Positions 51,388 to 59,725 of a DNA stretch of 64,000 nucleotides are shown here, piece after piece. The stretch spans positions 62,001-126,000 of the forward strand of contig NZ_LMDW01000016.1 of assembly GCF_001425205.1 (NCBI RefSeq), read 5' to 3'. A program made the position numbers and the translations under genes. A model generated the notes under the pieces. The model ran no database searches and was not told the DNA's origin. It worked only from the letters and a program-made list of their open reading frames with translations. The stretch's first letter is position 1, and every line of letters starts with the position of its first letter. Origin of the DNA: Variovorax sp. Root411. GTDB lineage: Bacteria > Pseudomonadota > Gammaproteobacteria > Burkholderiales > Burkholderiaceae_C.

Positions 51388-52212
51388 ATGCATGACGATA
51401 CCGTTCCCGACGACGTGCAGCCGCGCAAGCGCCGCAAGGGCATCTACATCCTGCCGAACCTGTTCACGCTCGCGGCGTTGTTCGGCGGTTTCTACTCGGT
51501 CGTGATGGCCATGAACGCGCGCTTCGATCTCGCGGCGCTCGGCGTATTTGCCGCGATGATTCTCGACAGCCTGGACGGGCGCGTGGCCCGCATGACCAAC
51601 ACGCAGAGCGCGTTCGGCGAGCAGATGGATTCGCTGTCCGACATGGTGTCGTTCGGCGCCGCGCCGGCGCTCATCGCCTACGAGTGGTCGCTCAAGGGCC
51701 TGGGCCGCTGGGGCTGGATCGCGGCCTTCGTGTATTGCGCCTGCGCGGCGCTGCGGCTCGCGCGCTTCAACGTGAACACCGGCGTGGTCGACAAGCGCTG
51801 GTTCCAGGGGCTGCCGTCGCCCGCGGCTGCTGCACTGGTAGCAGGCTTCATCTGGCTCGTGGACGAATGGGGCAAGCGTGGCGGGGAGGTGCTGTATCTC
51901 TCGTGGACGCAGATCACCTGGGTCACCTTTGCCTTCACGCTGTATGCGGGCCTCACGATGGTCACCAATGCGCCGTTCTACAGCTTCAAGGACATCCAGA
52001 TGAAGAAGAGCGTGCCCTTCGCAGCAATCGTGCTCATCGCGCTCGGCATCGCGGTCATCAACATCCATCCGCCCACCGTGCTGTTCGGCCTTTTCGTCAT
52101 GTACGGCCTGAGCGGCTACGTGGTGTACGCGTGGCGCAAGGCCAAGGGCCAGCCGGTGAGCGTGATCAGCACCTCGACCGAAGAGCCCGACGAACGGGGC
52201 TTGCATAACTGA
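51388..52212 (+). CDS. pssA: CDP-diacylglycerol--serine O-phosphatidyltransferase
   Basis: A 274-residue membrane protein. The CDP-alcohol phosphotransferase motif is complete: DGRVARMTNTQSAFGEQMDSLSD, that is D-G-x2-A-R-x8-G-x3-D-x3-D. Several further hydrophobic helices follow. It makes phosphatidylserine, the precursor of phosphatidylethanolamine. Its 3' end probably contains the promoter of the leuA leader. Confidence 0.95.
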   Translation: MHDDTVPDDVQPRKRRKGIYILPNLFTLAALFGGFYSVVMAMNARFDLAALGVFAAMILDSLDGRVARMTNTQSAFGEQMDSLSDMVSFGAAPALIAYEWSLKGLGRWGWIAAFVYCACAALRLARFNVNTGVVDKRWFQGLPSPAAAALVAGFIWLVDEWGKRGGEVLYLSWTQITWVTFAFTLYAGLTMVTNAPFYSFKDIQMKKSVPFAAIVLIALGIAVINIHPPTVLFGLFVMYGLSGYVVYAWRKAKGQPVSVISTSTEEPDERGLHN

Positions 52213-52231
52213 CGGTGGCTTGTGCTACATT
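52201..52231 (+). promoter_or_regulatory. Candidate promoter of the leuA leader
   Basis: TGTGCTACATT at 52221-52231 looks like an extended -10 (TGn followed by TACATT). TTGCAT at 52201-52206 could be a -35, although the spacing of 19 is long. Transcription would start near 52238, a few bases before the leader peptide ATG. Confidence 0.4.
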
Positions 52232-52241
52232 CGCAATCCTC

Positions 52242-52298
52242 ATGACCAAGATTTCGCTGCTGGCCCTACTAGCCCTCCCTCACGGGCGGAGACGGTAG
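52242..52298 (+). CDS. leu leader peptide (18 residues)
   Basis: A short frame reads MTKISLLALLALPHGRRR and stops. Five of seven residues from 6 to 12 are leucine, encoded ctg-ctg-gcc-cta-cta-gcc-ctc. CTA is a rare leucine codon in such GC-rich genomes, so a ribosome short of charged leucyl-tRNA would stall there. A terminator hairpin begins 22 bases after the stop, upstream of leuA. This is the classic layout of leucine-operon attenuation. The ribosome binding site is weak or absent. Confidence 0.82.
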   Translation: MTKISLLALLALPHGRRR

Positions 52299-52319
52299 CG
52301 CACGCGCAAATCCCTCACC

Positions 52320-52356
52320 ACGGCCCGTTCGCACCAGCAACGGGCCGTTTGTTTTT
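52320..52356 (+). terminator. leuA transcription attenuator (terminator hairpin)
   Basis: A perfect 10-bp stem (52320-52329 with 52339-52348, nine-base loop) is followed by TTTGTTTTTGG. The left arm contains GCCCGT (52323-52328), which can instead pair with ACGGGC at 52282-52287 in the leader-peptide region, giving a possible antiterminator. It lies 42 bases before the leuA start. Confidence 0.85.
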
Positions 52357-52397
52357 GGGGTTGCTGGTTGATTACCAACCATCTCAGAGAAATCGAC

Positions 52398-54101
52398 ATG
52401 CTCAAGCAACCTCAAAGCAAATACCGCGCATTCGCCCCGATCGGCCTCAAGGACCGCACCTGGCCCGATGCCGTGCTGACCAAGGCGCCGATCTGGCTGT
52501 CGACCGATCTGCGCGATGGCAACCAGGCGCTGGTCGAGCCGATGGACATCGCGCGCAAGATGCGCATGTTCGAGACGCTCGTGGCCATCGGCTTCAAGGA
52601 AATCGAAGTCGGCTTTCCCTCGGCCTCGCAGGTGGAATTCGACTTCGTGCGCAAGCTCATCGAGGAAGACCGCATTCCCGACGACGTAACGATCCAGGTG
52701 CTGACGCAGGCGCGCGACCACCTCATCGAACGCACCTTCGAATCGCTGCAGGGCGCACCGCGTGCCATCGTGCACCTCTACAACGCGGTGGCGCCGGTGA
52801 TGCGCCGCGTGGTGCTCGGCATGGACGAAGACCAGATCGTCGAGCTCGCCAGCAGCCATGCGCGCATGTTCAACGAATTCGCCGCCAGGCAGCCGAAAAC
52901 GCAGTGGACCTTCCAGTACTCGCCCGAGATGTTCTCCGGCACCGACGTCGTGTTCTCGAAGCGCGTGGTCGATGCGGTAACCGAGGTCTGGGCGCCGACG
53001 CCGCAGCGCAAATGCATCGTGAACCTGCCCACGACGGTCGAGCATTCAACGCCGAACATCTTCGCCGACATGATCGAGTGGATGCACCGCAACCTCGCGC
53101 GCCGCGACTCGATCGTGCTGTGCGTGCACCCGCACAACGACCGCGGCACTGGCACCGCGGCCGGCGAACTGGCCTTGATGGCCGGCGCCGAGCGCATCGA
53201 GGGCTGCCTGTTCGGCAATGGCGAGCGCACCGGCAACCTCGACCTTGTGAACGTCGCGCTCAACCTCTACACGCAAGGCGTTTCGCCCGAGCTCGACTTC
53301 TCGAACATCGACGAGATCCGCGCCACCGTCGAGCATTGCAACCAGATTCCCGTGCACCCGCGCCATCCGTATGTGGGCGACCTCGTCTACACCTCGTTCT
53401 CGGGCTCGCACCAGGACGCGATCAAGAAGGCCTTCGCCGCGCGCAAGGACGGCGACATCTGGGACATGCCTTATCTCCCCATCGACCCGAAGGACGTGGG
53501 CCGCAGCTATGAAGCCGTGATCCGCGTCAACAGCCAGTCCGGCAAGGGCGGCATGGCCTACCTGCTCGAGAGCGAGTACGGCATCGAGATGCCGCGCCGC
53601 CTGCAGATGGAATTCATGCAGACCGTGCAACGCGTGATGGACATTGCCGGCAAGGAACTCACCGCCGCCGACCTCTGGCAGCTGTTCGTGCGCGAGTACG
53701 GCATCGAGACTGCGCAGGCACTGCAGCACCGCGTGATCGAGGAAGAAGGCGAGGGCGCCAACGCCTCCGTGGTCCTGCGCGGCGACCTGCCGTGGGACGG
53801 CGAAACCTATGCCATCGAAGGCCGCGGCAATGGCCCCATCGACGCCTTCACGCAGGCACTGAGCCAGGCCACCGGCCACACGGTGCGTGTGATGGACTAT
53901 CACCAGCACGCCATCGGCGCCGGCGCCGATGCGAAGTCCGTGGCCTACCTCGAACTGCGCGTGGACGAAAGCCGCACGCTGTTCGGCGTGGGCATCGACG
54001 CGAACGTGATCACGGCGTCGCTGAAGGCAATTGTCTCGGGCGTGCAGCGTGCTCGTGCCGTGGGCGCACACGGCGCACAATCGGTGGTTGAAGCCGCCTG
54101 A
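52398..54101 (+). CDS. leuA: 2-isopropylmalate synthase, long type (LeuA2-like)
   Basis: A 567-residue enzyme of the longer class. The N-terminal extension is followed by the catalytic [15 protein letters not shown] and the metal-site VHPHNDRGT. The C-terminal regulatory domain contains [14 protein letters not shown] and ends near residue 567. It condenses acetyl-CoA with 2-ketoisovalerate, the first step of leucine synthesis, and is probably inhibited by leucine. LRDGNQ in place of LRDGEQ separates it from the next gene's product. The leader peptide and attenuator directly upstream place it under leucine control. Confidence 0.95.
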   Translation: MLKQPQSKYRAFAPIGLKDRTWPDAVLTKAPIWLSTDLRDGNQALVEPMDIARKMRMFETLVAIGFKEIEVGFPSASQVEFDFVRKLIEEDRIPDDVTIQVLTQARDHLIERTFESLQGAPRAIVHLYNAVAPVMRRVVLGMDEDQIVELASSHARMFNEFAARQPKTQWTFQYSPEMFSGTDVVFSKRVVDAVTEVWAPTPQRKCIVNLPTTVEHSTPNIFADMIEWMHRNLARRDSIVLCVHPHNDRGTGTAAGELALMAGAERIEGCLFGNGERTGNLDLVNVALNLYTQGVSPELDFSNIDEIRATVEHCNQIPVHPRHPYVGDLVYTSFSGSHQDAIKKAFAARKDGDIWDMPYLPIDPKDVGRSYEAVIRVNSQSGKGGMAYLLESEYGIEMPRRLQMEFMQTVQRVMDIAGKELTAADLWQLFVREYGIETAQALQHRVIEEEGEGANASVVLRGDLPWDGETYAIEGRGNGPIDAFTQALSQATGHTVRVMDYHQHAIGAGADAKSVAYLELRVDESRTLFGVGIDANVITASLKAIVSGVQRARAVGAHGAQSVVEAA

Positions 54102-54144
54102 CGCTGCCGATGCGCAAGGTGGGAACGAACACAGGAGATCCACG

Positions 54145-55683
54145 ATGACCGACCAACTCATTATTTTCGACACCACCCTGCGCGATGGAGAACAGTCGCC
54201 CGGCGCCTCGATGACGCGCGATGAAAAGATGCGCATTGCCAAGCAACTGGAGCGGCTGAAGGTCGACGTCATCGAAGCCGGCTTTCCCGCCAGCTCGAAC
54301 GGCGACTTCGAGGCCGTGAAGGCGATTGCCAATGCGATCAAGGACTCGACGGTGTGCGGCCTTTCGCGTGCCAACGACCGCGACATCGCGCGCGCAGCCG
54401 AGGCCCTCAAGGGCGCGGCCCGCGGGCGCATCCACACCTTCATCGCGACCTCGCCGCTTCACATGGAAAAGAAGCTGCGCATGTCGCCCGACGAAGTGCA
54501 CGAGCAGGCCAAGCTGGCCGTGCGTTTCGCGCGCAACCAGCTGGCGGACGTGGAGTTCAGCCCCGAAGACGGCTACCGCAGCGACCCGGACTTCCTGTGC
54601 CGCGTGCTCGAATCCGTGATCAACGAAGGGGCCACCACCATCAACGTGCCGGACACTGTCGGTTACGCCGTTCCCGAGCTCTACGGCAACTTCATCAAGA
54701 TGCTGCGCGAGCGCATTCCCAACAGCGACAAGGCGATCTGGTCGGTGCACTGCCACAACGACCTCGGCATGGCCGTGGCGAACTCGTTGGCGGGCGTGAA
54801 GATCGGCGGCGCGCGCCAGGTGGAATGCACCATCAACGGCCTGGGCGAGCGCGCGGGCAACTGTTCGCTCGAGGAAGTGGTCATGGCGGTGAAGACCCGC
54901 AAGGATTATTTCGGGCTCGACCTGCGCATCGACACGCAGCACATCGTGGCCGCGAGCCGCATGGTCAGCCAGACCACCGGCTTCGTGGTACAGCCCAACA
55001 AGGCGGTTGTGGGCGCCAACGCCTTCGCGCACGCCTCGGGCATTCACCAGGACGGCGTGCTGAAGGCGCGCGACACCTACGAGATCATGCGCGCCGAGGA
55101 CGTGGGCTGGGCGGCCAACAAGATCGTGCTCGGCAAGCTCAGCGGCCGCAATGCCTTCAAGCAGCGATTGCAGGAGCTGGGCGTGGCCATGGAAAGCGAA
55201 GGCGACATCAATGCCGCGTTCCTCCGGTTCAAGGAACTGGCCGACCGCAAGTCGGAAATTTTCGACGAGGACATCCTCGCGCTCGTCAGCGCGGAAGAGG
55301 TGTCGAACGTTGGTGAGCAGTTTGCTTTCGTTTCTCTCTCCCAGCACAGCGAAACCGGCGAGCGCCCCCAGGCGAAAGTCGTGTTCACGGTCCAAGGCAA
55401 GGAAGTCACCGGCGAATCCGACGGGAATGGCCCGGTTGATGCTTCCCTGAAAGCCATCGAGTCGCACGTCAAGAGCGGCGCCGAGATGGTTCTTTACTCT
55501 GTCAATGCCATCAGTGGCTCGACGGAAAGCCAAGGAGAGGTTACAGTTCGGTTACAAAACGCAGGGCGGGTGGTCAACGGTGTGGGTGCAGACCCGGACA
55601 TCGTGGTCGCTTCGGCAAAGGCTTATTTGAGCGCGCTCAACAAGTTACAGAGCCAAGCTGAGAGAGTTGCGGCACAGGGTTAG
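54145..55683 (+). CDS. leuA: 2-isopropylmalate synthase, short type (LeuA1-like)
   Basis: A 512-residue enzyme with [18 protein letters not shown], the [10 protein letters not shown] substrate-choice region and [16 protein letters not shown]. The C-terminal allosteric domain has [12 protein letters not shown]. It closely fits the E. coli-type LeuA. A CAGGAGATC ribosome binding site precedes the ATG. It begins 43 bases after the long-type leuA, so two isozymes are encoded in tandem and probably share the attenuator. Citramalate or homocitrate synthase activity is possible for one of the pair, but the full-length fit favours isopropylmalate synthase. Confidence 0.93.
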   Translation: MTDQLIIFDTTLRDGEQSPGASMTRDEKMRIAKQLERLKVDVIEAGFPASSNGDFEAVKAIANAIKDSTVCGLSRANDRDIARAAEALKGAARGRIHTFIATSPLHMEKKLRMSPDEVHEQAKLAVRFARNQLADVEFSPEDGYRSDPDFLCRVLESVINEGATTINVPDTVGYAVPELYGNFIKMLRERIPNSDKAIWSVHCHNDLGMAVANSLAGVKIGGARQVECTINGLGERAGNCSLEEVVMAVKTRKDYFGLDLRIDTQHIVAASRMVSQTTGFVVQPNKAVVGANAFAHASGIHQDGVLKARDTYEIMRAEDVGWAANKIVLGKLSGRNAFKQRLQELGVAMESEGDINAAFLRFKELADRKSEIFDEDILALVSAEEVSNVGEQFAFVSLSQHSETGERPQAKVVFTVQGKEVTGESDGNGPVDASLKAIESHVKSGAEMVLYSVNAISGSTESQGEVTVRLQNAGRVVNGVGADPDIVVASAKAYLSALNKLQSQAERVAAQG

Positions 55684-55799
55684 GTTTTAAGCGATCCTTG
55701 ATATTCGATTGAAGAAGAGGACGCAAGTAACTGATATTGCGTGCCTTTTTTGATTTCGATACACTGCGGTCCTCGTTTGTCGCCGCTGGAGATTTATAA

Positions 55800-56990
55800 A
55801 TGCCTGAAGCCCGTCTCCGCCGAGTTTCCAGCCAGCGGTTTCTACCCGCACTCAAAATGCTCGCCGTTGCGCTGTGCGCCGCGGCGTTTTTGCTGCCTGG
55901 CGCCCAGGCCGCGAAGAAAGAAAAACCCGTTGCCAAAGCCACCGTCGCCAAGAAGGCGAAGGGGCCGGTGCCGGTCGAGGTCAAGCGCAACGCATCGTCC
56001 AAGACGGCGCGCGCCGGCCGGGCCGAGAAGAATGAAAAGGCGGACAAGGTGGTTCGTGGCGGCCGCAATGTCGTGGCCACCATCCGCAAGAAGAACGGCA
56101 AGACCGTGGTGGCTGTGCAGCGCCGCTCGGTGGTTCGTGTCACCGAGGCACCGCGCCAATCTTTCGGCCAGATGGCCGGGCTTCATGGCACCGAGGACGT
56201 GCTCGACCTGAAGTCGAGCGTCGCGCTGGTCATCGACCAGGACACGCACGAAGTGCTGTTCAGCAAGAACGACCATGCCGTGCTGCCGATTGCATCGCTC
56301 ACCAAGCTCATGACCGGCCTGCTCATCAGCGAGGCCCATCTGCCGAACGACGAACTCATCACCATCACGCAGGACGACGTCGACACCGAAAAGCGCAGCA
56401 GTTCGCGCCTGACGGTCGGCACCACGCTCTCGCGCGGCGAACTGCTGCATCTGGCGCTGATGTCGAGCGAAAACCGCGCCGCACACGCGCTTGGCCGCAC
56501 CTATCCAGGTGGCCTGACGACCTTCGTGAGCATCATGAACGCCAAGGCCAAGATGCTCGGCATGAAGGACACGCGCTACGTGGAGCCCACCGGGCTGTCG
56601 AGCAGCAACCAGTCGAGCGCGCAAGACCTGGCGCTGCTGGTCAATGCCGCCTACTCCGATGCCACGGTGCGTTCGCTGTCCACCTCGCCTGAATATCAGG
56701 TCGAAGTCGGCAACCGTGTGCTGCAGTTCAACACCACCAACCGCCTCGTGAAGAGCCCCGATTGGGAAATCGGCGTACAGAAGACCGGCTACATCTCCGA
56801 AGCCGGCCAGTGCCTCGTGATGCAGGCCCGGGTGGCCGGGCGCAAGCTGATCATGGTGTTCCTGGATTCGGCCGGCAAGTTCAGCCGCATCGCCGACGCC
56901 GAGCGGGTTCGCCGCTGGGTGGAAGCCACCCATGCCAACGGTTCGCCAGCCGCTTCTTCGCGCAATACCAGCTACCAGGTGGCCGGCTGA
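55800..56990 (+). CDS. pbpG: D-alanyl-D-alanine endopeptidase (PBP7-like)
   Basis: A 396-residue serine peptidase of family S11 with a signal peptide (LPALKMLAVALCAAAFLLPG, cleavage near AQA). The active-site motifs are S166-LTK169, S223-EN225 and K328-TG. Between the signal and the catalytic domain lies a Lys/Ala-rich basic stretch (about 38-110), which is unusually long. It cleaves D-Ala-meso-DAP cross-links in periplasmic peptidoglycan. GGAG spaced nine bases from the ATG supports the start at 55800. Confidence 0.9.
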   Translation: MPEARLRRVSSQRFLPALKMLAVALCAAAFLLPGAQAAKKEKPVAKATVAKKAKGPVPVEVKRNASSKTARAGRAEKNEKADKVVRGGRNVVATIRKKNGKTVVAVQRRSVVRVTEAPRQSFGQMAGLHGTEDVLDLKSSVALVIDQDTHEVLFSKNDHAVLPIASLTKLMTGLLISEAHLPNDELITITQDDVDTEKRSSSRLTVGTTLSRGELLHLALMSSENRAAHALGRTYPGGLTTFVSIMNAKAKMLGMKDTRYVEPTGLSSSNQSSAQDLALLVNAAYSDATVRSLSTSPEYQVEVGNRVLQFNTTNRLVKSPDWEIGVQKTGYISEAGQCLVMQARVAGRKLIMVFLDSAGKFSRIADAERVRRWVEATHANGSPAASSRNTSYQVAG

Positions 56991-57021
56991 TCGACTCGCA
57001 CAGTACGCCAGCCCGCAATGA

Positions 57022-57053
57022 AAACAGGCCCTTCGCAGGGCCTGTTTGCTTTT
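57022..57053 (+). terminator. Intrinsic terminator after pbpG
   Basis: An 11-bp perfect stem (57022-57032 with 57037-57047) and a TCGC tetraloop are followed by GCTTTTG. It lies 31 bases after the pbpG stop and before the end of the convergent IclR gene. Confidence 0.88.
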
Positions 57054-57081
57054 GAGGCAGACCTTCTTCTTCTTCTTCGGG

Positions 57082-57909
57082 TCAACCTGCCGGCGGGGTG
57101 CTGCTGCTCGTGGTCGGCGGCGTGATGGCCATCCCGTCCTTGAAGCCCAGCGCGCCCGAGATTTCATTGGCCGTGGCCTGCAGCTTGGGCAGCCAGCCTT
57201 CGTCCAGCCGGTCGGCCGGCGCCGAGATCGACAGGCCCGCCACCAGCTTGCCTTGGTCGTCGTAGATGCCGGCAGCCATGCAGCGCACGCCCAGTTCCAG
57301 TTCTTCGTTGTCGCGGGCGATGCCGTATTGGCGCGCCTTCGACAGTTCGCGCTCGAGCGCCGGCAACTGGGTGATGCTGTTGCGCGTGTGGCCCGCCAGG
57401 CCCGTTCGCGTGGCGTAGCTGCGTACCCGCTGCGGGTCGTCCGCCGCCAGGAACAGCTTGCCCGTCGAGGTCAGGTGCAGGGCGGCACGCCCGCCGATGG
57501 CTCGCACCACCTGCATGCCCGAGCGCTCGCTGTAGGAGCGCTCGATGTAAACGATTTCGTCGCCCTGGCGCATGCTCAGGTTGACGGGCTGCTGCGTCAG
57601 CTTGTGCAGCTCGCGCATCGGGCCGAGTGCTGCATCGCGCACGTTGAGCCTACCCTTGACCAAGTTGCCCAGTTCCAGCAGGCGCATGCCCAGCCGATAG
57701 CTTCCAGCTTCGGGCCGGTCGACGAAGCGGCCGACTGCCAGGTCGTTGAGGATGCGATGCGTGGTCGAAGGGTGAAGCCCGGTTTTTTCGCTGATTTCCT
57801 TCAGCGAAATTGCCTCCTCGCGGGATGCCAGGACATCGATCAGCGCGAACATGCGCTCGATCACCTGGATCACGGGAACGGCGGGAATGTCGGATTGGTT
57901 TTTTCTCAT
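57082..57909 (-). CDS. IclR family transcriptional regulator
   Basis: A 275-residue regulator. The winged helix-turn-helix contains ISLKEISEKTGLHPSTTHRILNDL. The ligand domain has GRAALHLTSTGKLFLA and the GIARDNEELELGVRCMAAGIYDDQGKLVAGLSIS block. Its Ser/Thr/Pro tail is short. The targets cannot be identified; no catabolic genes are immediately divergent from it. It lies downstream of ate on the same strand, with a 30-base gap. Confidence 0.9.
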   Translation of the reverse strand: MRKNQSDIPAVPVIQVIERMFALIDVLASREEAISLKEISEKTGLHPSTTHRILNDLAVGRFVDRPEAGSYRLGMRLLELGNLVKGRLNVRDAALGPMRELHKLTQQPVNLSMRQGDEIVYIERSYSERSGMQVVRAIGGRAALHLTSTGKLFLAADDPQRVRSYATRTGLAGHTRNSITQLPALERELSKARQYGIARDNEELELGVRCMAAGIYDDQGKLVAGLSISAPADRLDEGWLPKLQATANEISGALGFKDGMAITPPTTSSSTPPAG

Positions 57910-57939
57910 GGCGCTCTGCGGTGATGACCGGGCGCCATT

Positions 57940-58773
57940 TTACTTTGTGAAATCGCCCGGTGCCTGCCAGTGTCCGTCAATCAACACTTCATGGGGGGAG
58001 AAGCGCGCCTTGTAATTCATTTTCGGGCTGTGTTCGATCCAGTATCCGAGGTAGACGTGCGGCAGCCCCAGCTTGCGGGCTTGCTCGATCTGCCAGAGCA
58101 CGCTGTAGGTCCCATAACCGGTGGATGTTGTCCCTACGCTCGACACTTCGTGTTCTCGCTGCCCCCCATGGGGGCCGTCCGCTTGCTTGGGGCGGCCCGG
58201 CGCGGCGCGGGTATCGGGCTCATAGAAGGTATAGACGGCCGAGATGCCGTCGTTCAGCACGTCGAGGATCGACACCATCCTGAGCGCGCCCGCGCTGCCG
58301 TCGGGCAGCGTTTCGCGGAACTCCACCAGCCGGGAGTTCACCCTGCTCTGCAGCAGGAACTGGGTGTACTGGTCGATGCTGTCGTGGTCCATGCCGCCGC
58401 CCGCGTGGCGGCCATTCTGGTAGCGCAGGTAGAGCTGATAGTGCTCGGGCATGAAGCACAGCTTGAGCACGCGCGCCTGCAGGCCAGCATGCTGTTTGAG
58501 CGCGCGGCGCTGGCTGCGAGTGGGCTGGAAACTGTTGGCCAGCACCCGCAGCGGGATGCATGCGCGGCAGCCGTCGCAATAGGGCCGGTAGGTGAACATG
58601 CCGCTGCGCCGGAAGCCGCTGAGCACCAGGTCGGAGTAGGCGTCGTTGTGGATCAGGTGGCTGGGCGTGGCCACCTGCGAGCGGGCCTGCCGGTCCGGCA
58701 GATAGCTGCAGGGGTAGGGCGCCGTCGCGTAGAACTGCAGCGTGTGAAGCGGAAGGTCCTTGAGGTGCGTCAC
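57940..58773 (-). CDS. ate: Aspartate/glutamate leucyltransferase (arginyl-tRNA transferase family), with in-frame repeat insertion
   Basis: A 277-residue N-end-rule enzyme (Bpt/Ate family). The family motifs [18 protein letters not shown], the cysteines in [11 protein letters not shown], and [20 protein letters not shown] are intact. Normally YTFYEPDT is followed almost at once by GTYxVLWQI. Here about 30 extra residues (189-219, Pro/Gly/Gln/Ser-rich) lie between them, encoded by a copy of the dispersed repeat (58132-58212). The GTG start at 58773 overlaps the aat stop (GTGA). It tags proteins for degradation by transferring leucine to N-terminal Asp or Glu. Whether the insertion is tolerated is unknown. 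Confidence 0.9.
   Translation of the reverse strand: MTHLKDLPLHTLQFYATAPYPCSYLPDRQARSQVATPSHLIHNDAYSDLVLSGFRRSGMFTYRPYCDGCRACIPLRVLANSFQPTRSQRRALKQHAGLQARVLKLCFMPEHYQLYLRYQNGRHAGGGMDHDSIDQYTQFLLQSRVNSRLVEFRETLPDGSAGALRMVSILDVLNDGISAVYTFYEPDTRAAPGRPKQADGPHGGQREHEVSSVGTTSTGYGTYSVLWQIEQARKLGLPHVYLGYWIEHSPKMNYKARFSPHEVLIDGHWQAPGDFTK
58132..58212. repeat. Dispersed repeat, divergent copy 3, inside ate
   Basis: The sequence shares CACTTCGTGT with copies 1 and 2 and has the same arrangement after it (CGCT, then a CCCCC...GGGGG hairpin, then GGCCCGGCG). It is otherwise a distinct subtype with GGGGCGGCCCGGCGCGGCGC at its right end. It is open in the ate frame on the minus strand. Assignment to the same family is by pattern, not by long identity. 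Confidence 0.6.
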
Positions 58774-59531
58774 GTCGGTGAGAGAGGTCGCGCGGAAAGG
58801 AGTTCGGACCAGTATACGGGGTCGAATCGCCAGCGTGGGCCCTCCTGTTGCCGTACCCGCGCCACGTGTGCGACGAAGCGTTTGCGCGCCATCTCGCCGG
58901 CGCCGAGGCTCGCGAGATGGGCGGTGTTCTGCTGGCAGTCGATCATTTGGACGCCGGAATGCCGGCACAGCGACACCAGCGCGGCAAGCGCAATCTTCGA
59001 GGCGTCCGGCCGGCGCGTGAACATCGACTCGCCGAACACTGCACGGCCCAGCGCGACGCAGTAGAGTCCGCCCGCGAGCTTGCCGTCGATCCAGGTCTCG
59101 ACGCTGTGGGCGTGGCCGGCCTCGTGCAGATCCGTATAGGCCCTGACCATGTCCGGCACGATCCAGGTGCCCGACTGGCCCAGCCGCGGCGAGCCCGAAC
59201 AGGCCGCGATGACGGCCGCGAAATCATGGTCGATGCGCACCTCGCACCCAGGAGCCTCCACGAAACGCGTCAGGGTCTTGCGCAGCGACCGGTGCAGCTT
59301 GAACTCCGCCACCTGCAGCACCATACGGGGGTCCGGGCTCCACCAGAGAATCGGCTGTTCCTCGCTGAACCAGGGAAAGACGCAGTTGCCATAGGCCTGC
59401 ATCAAAGTATCGACATCGAGCGCGCCGCCGGCCGCCAGCAGGCCGGGGACGGGGTCGGCCGTGCCCCAGGCCGAGGCAGGGTCGGGCAAGGCGTCTCCGG
59501 GTTCGAGCCAAGGCAGTTGTCGCATGGGCAT
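58770..59531 (-). CDS. aat: Leucyl/phenylalanyl-tRNA--protein transferase
   Basis: A 253-residue enzyme. The motifs are [25 protein letters not shown] near the start, [10 protein letters not shown], then [30 protein letters not shown] and [15 protein letters not shown]. It adds leucine or phenylalanine to N-terminal Arg or Lys, marking proteins for ClpS-ClpAP. The start could be 59531 or 59525. It overlaps ate by a GTGA, so both N-end-rule transferases are co-translated. Bases 59532-59725 hold no recognised feature. Confidence 0.95.
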   Translation of the reverse strand: MPMRQLPWLEPGDALPDPASAWGTADPVPGLLAAGGALDVDTLMQAYGNCVFPWFSEEQPILWWSPDPRMVLQVAEFKLHRSLRKTLTRFVEAPGCEVRIDHDFAAVIAACSGSPRLGQSGTWIVPDMVRAYTDLHEAGHAHSVETWIDGKLAGGLYCVALGRAVFGESMFTRRPDASKIALAALVSLCRHSGVQMIDCQQNTAHLASLGAGEMARKRFVAHVARVRQQEGPRWRFDPVYWSELLSARPLSPT

Positions 59532-59725
59532 AGGTATACACGGCTTCGCGAAACCGAATCCAGCTGAGTGAGAATCGCCCACCGCCGACGCGCCACAAGG
59601 TTCGGCCCGCACGCAGCGGCACCACAAAACCCGCCGGAAACCCTATAGTCCACAGCTTGCAATCGCAGCTTCCACAAGCAGATCAGGCAGCCCGTGCATG
59701 CGCCGGGGATGAGCATAAGAGGACC

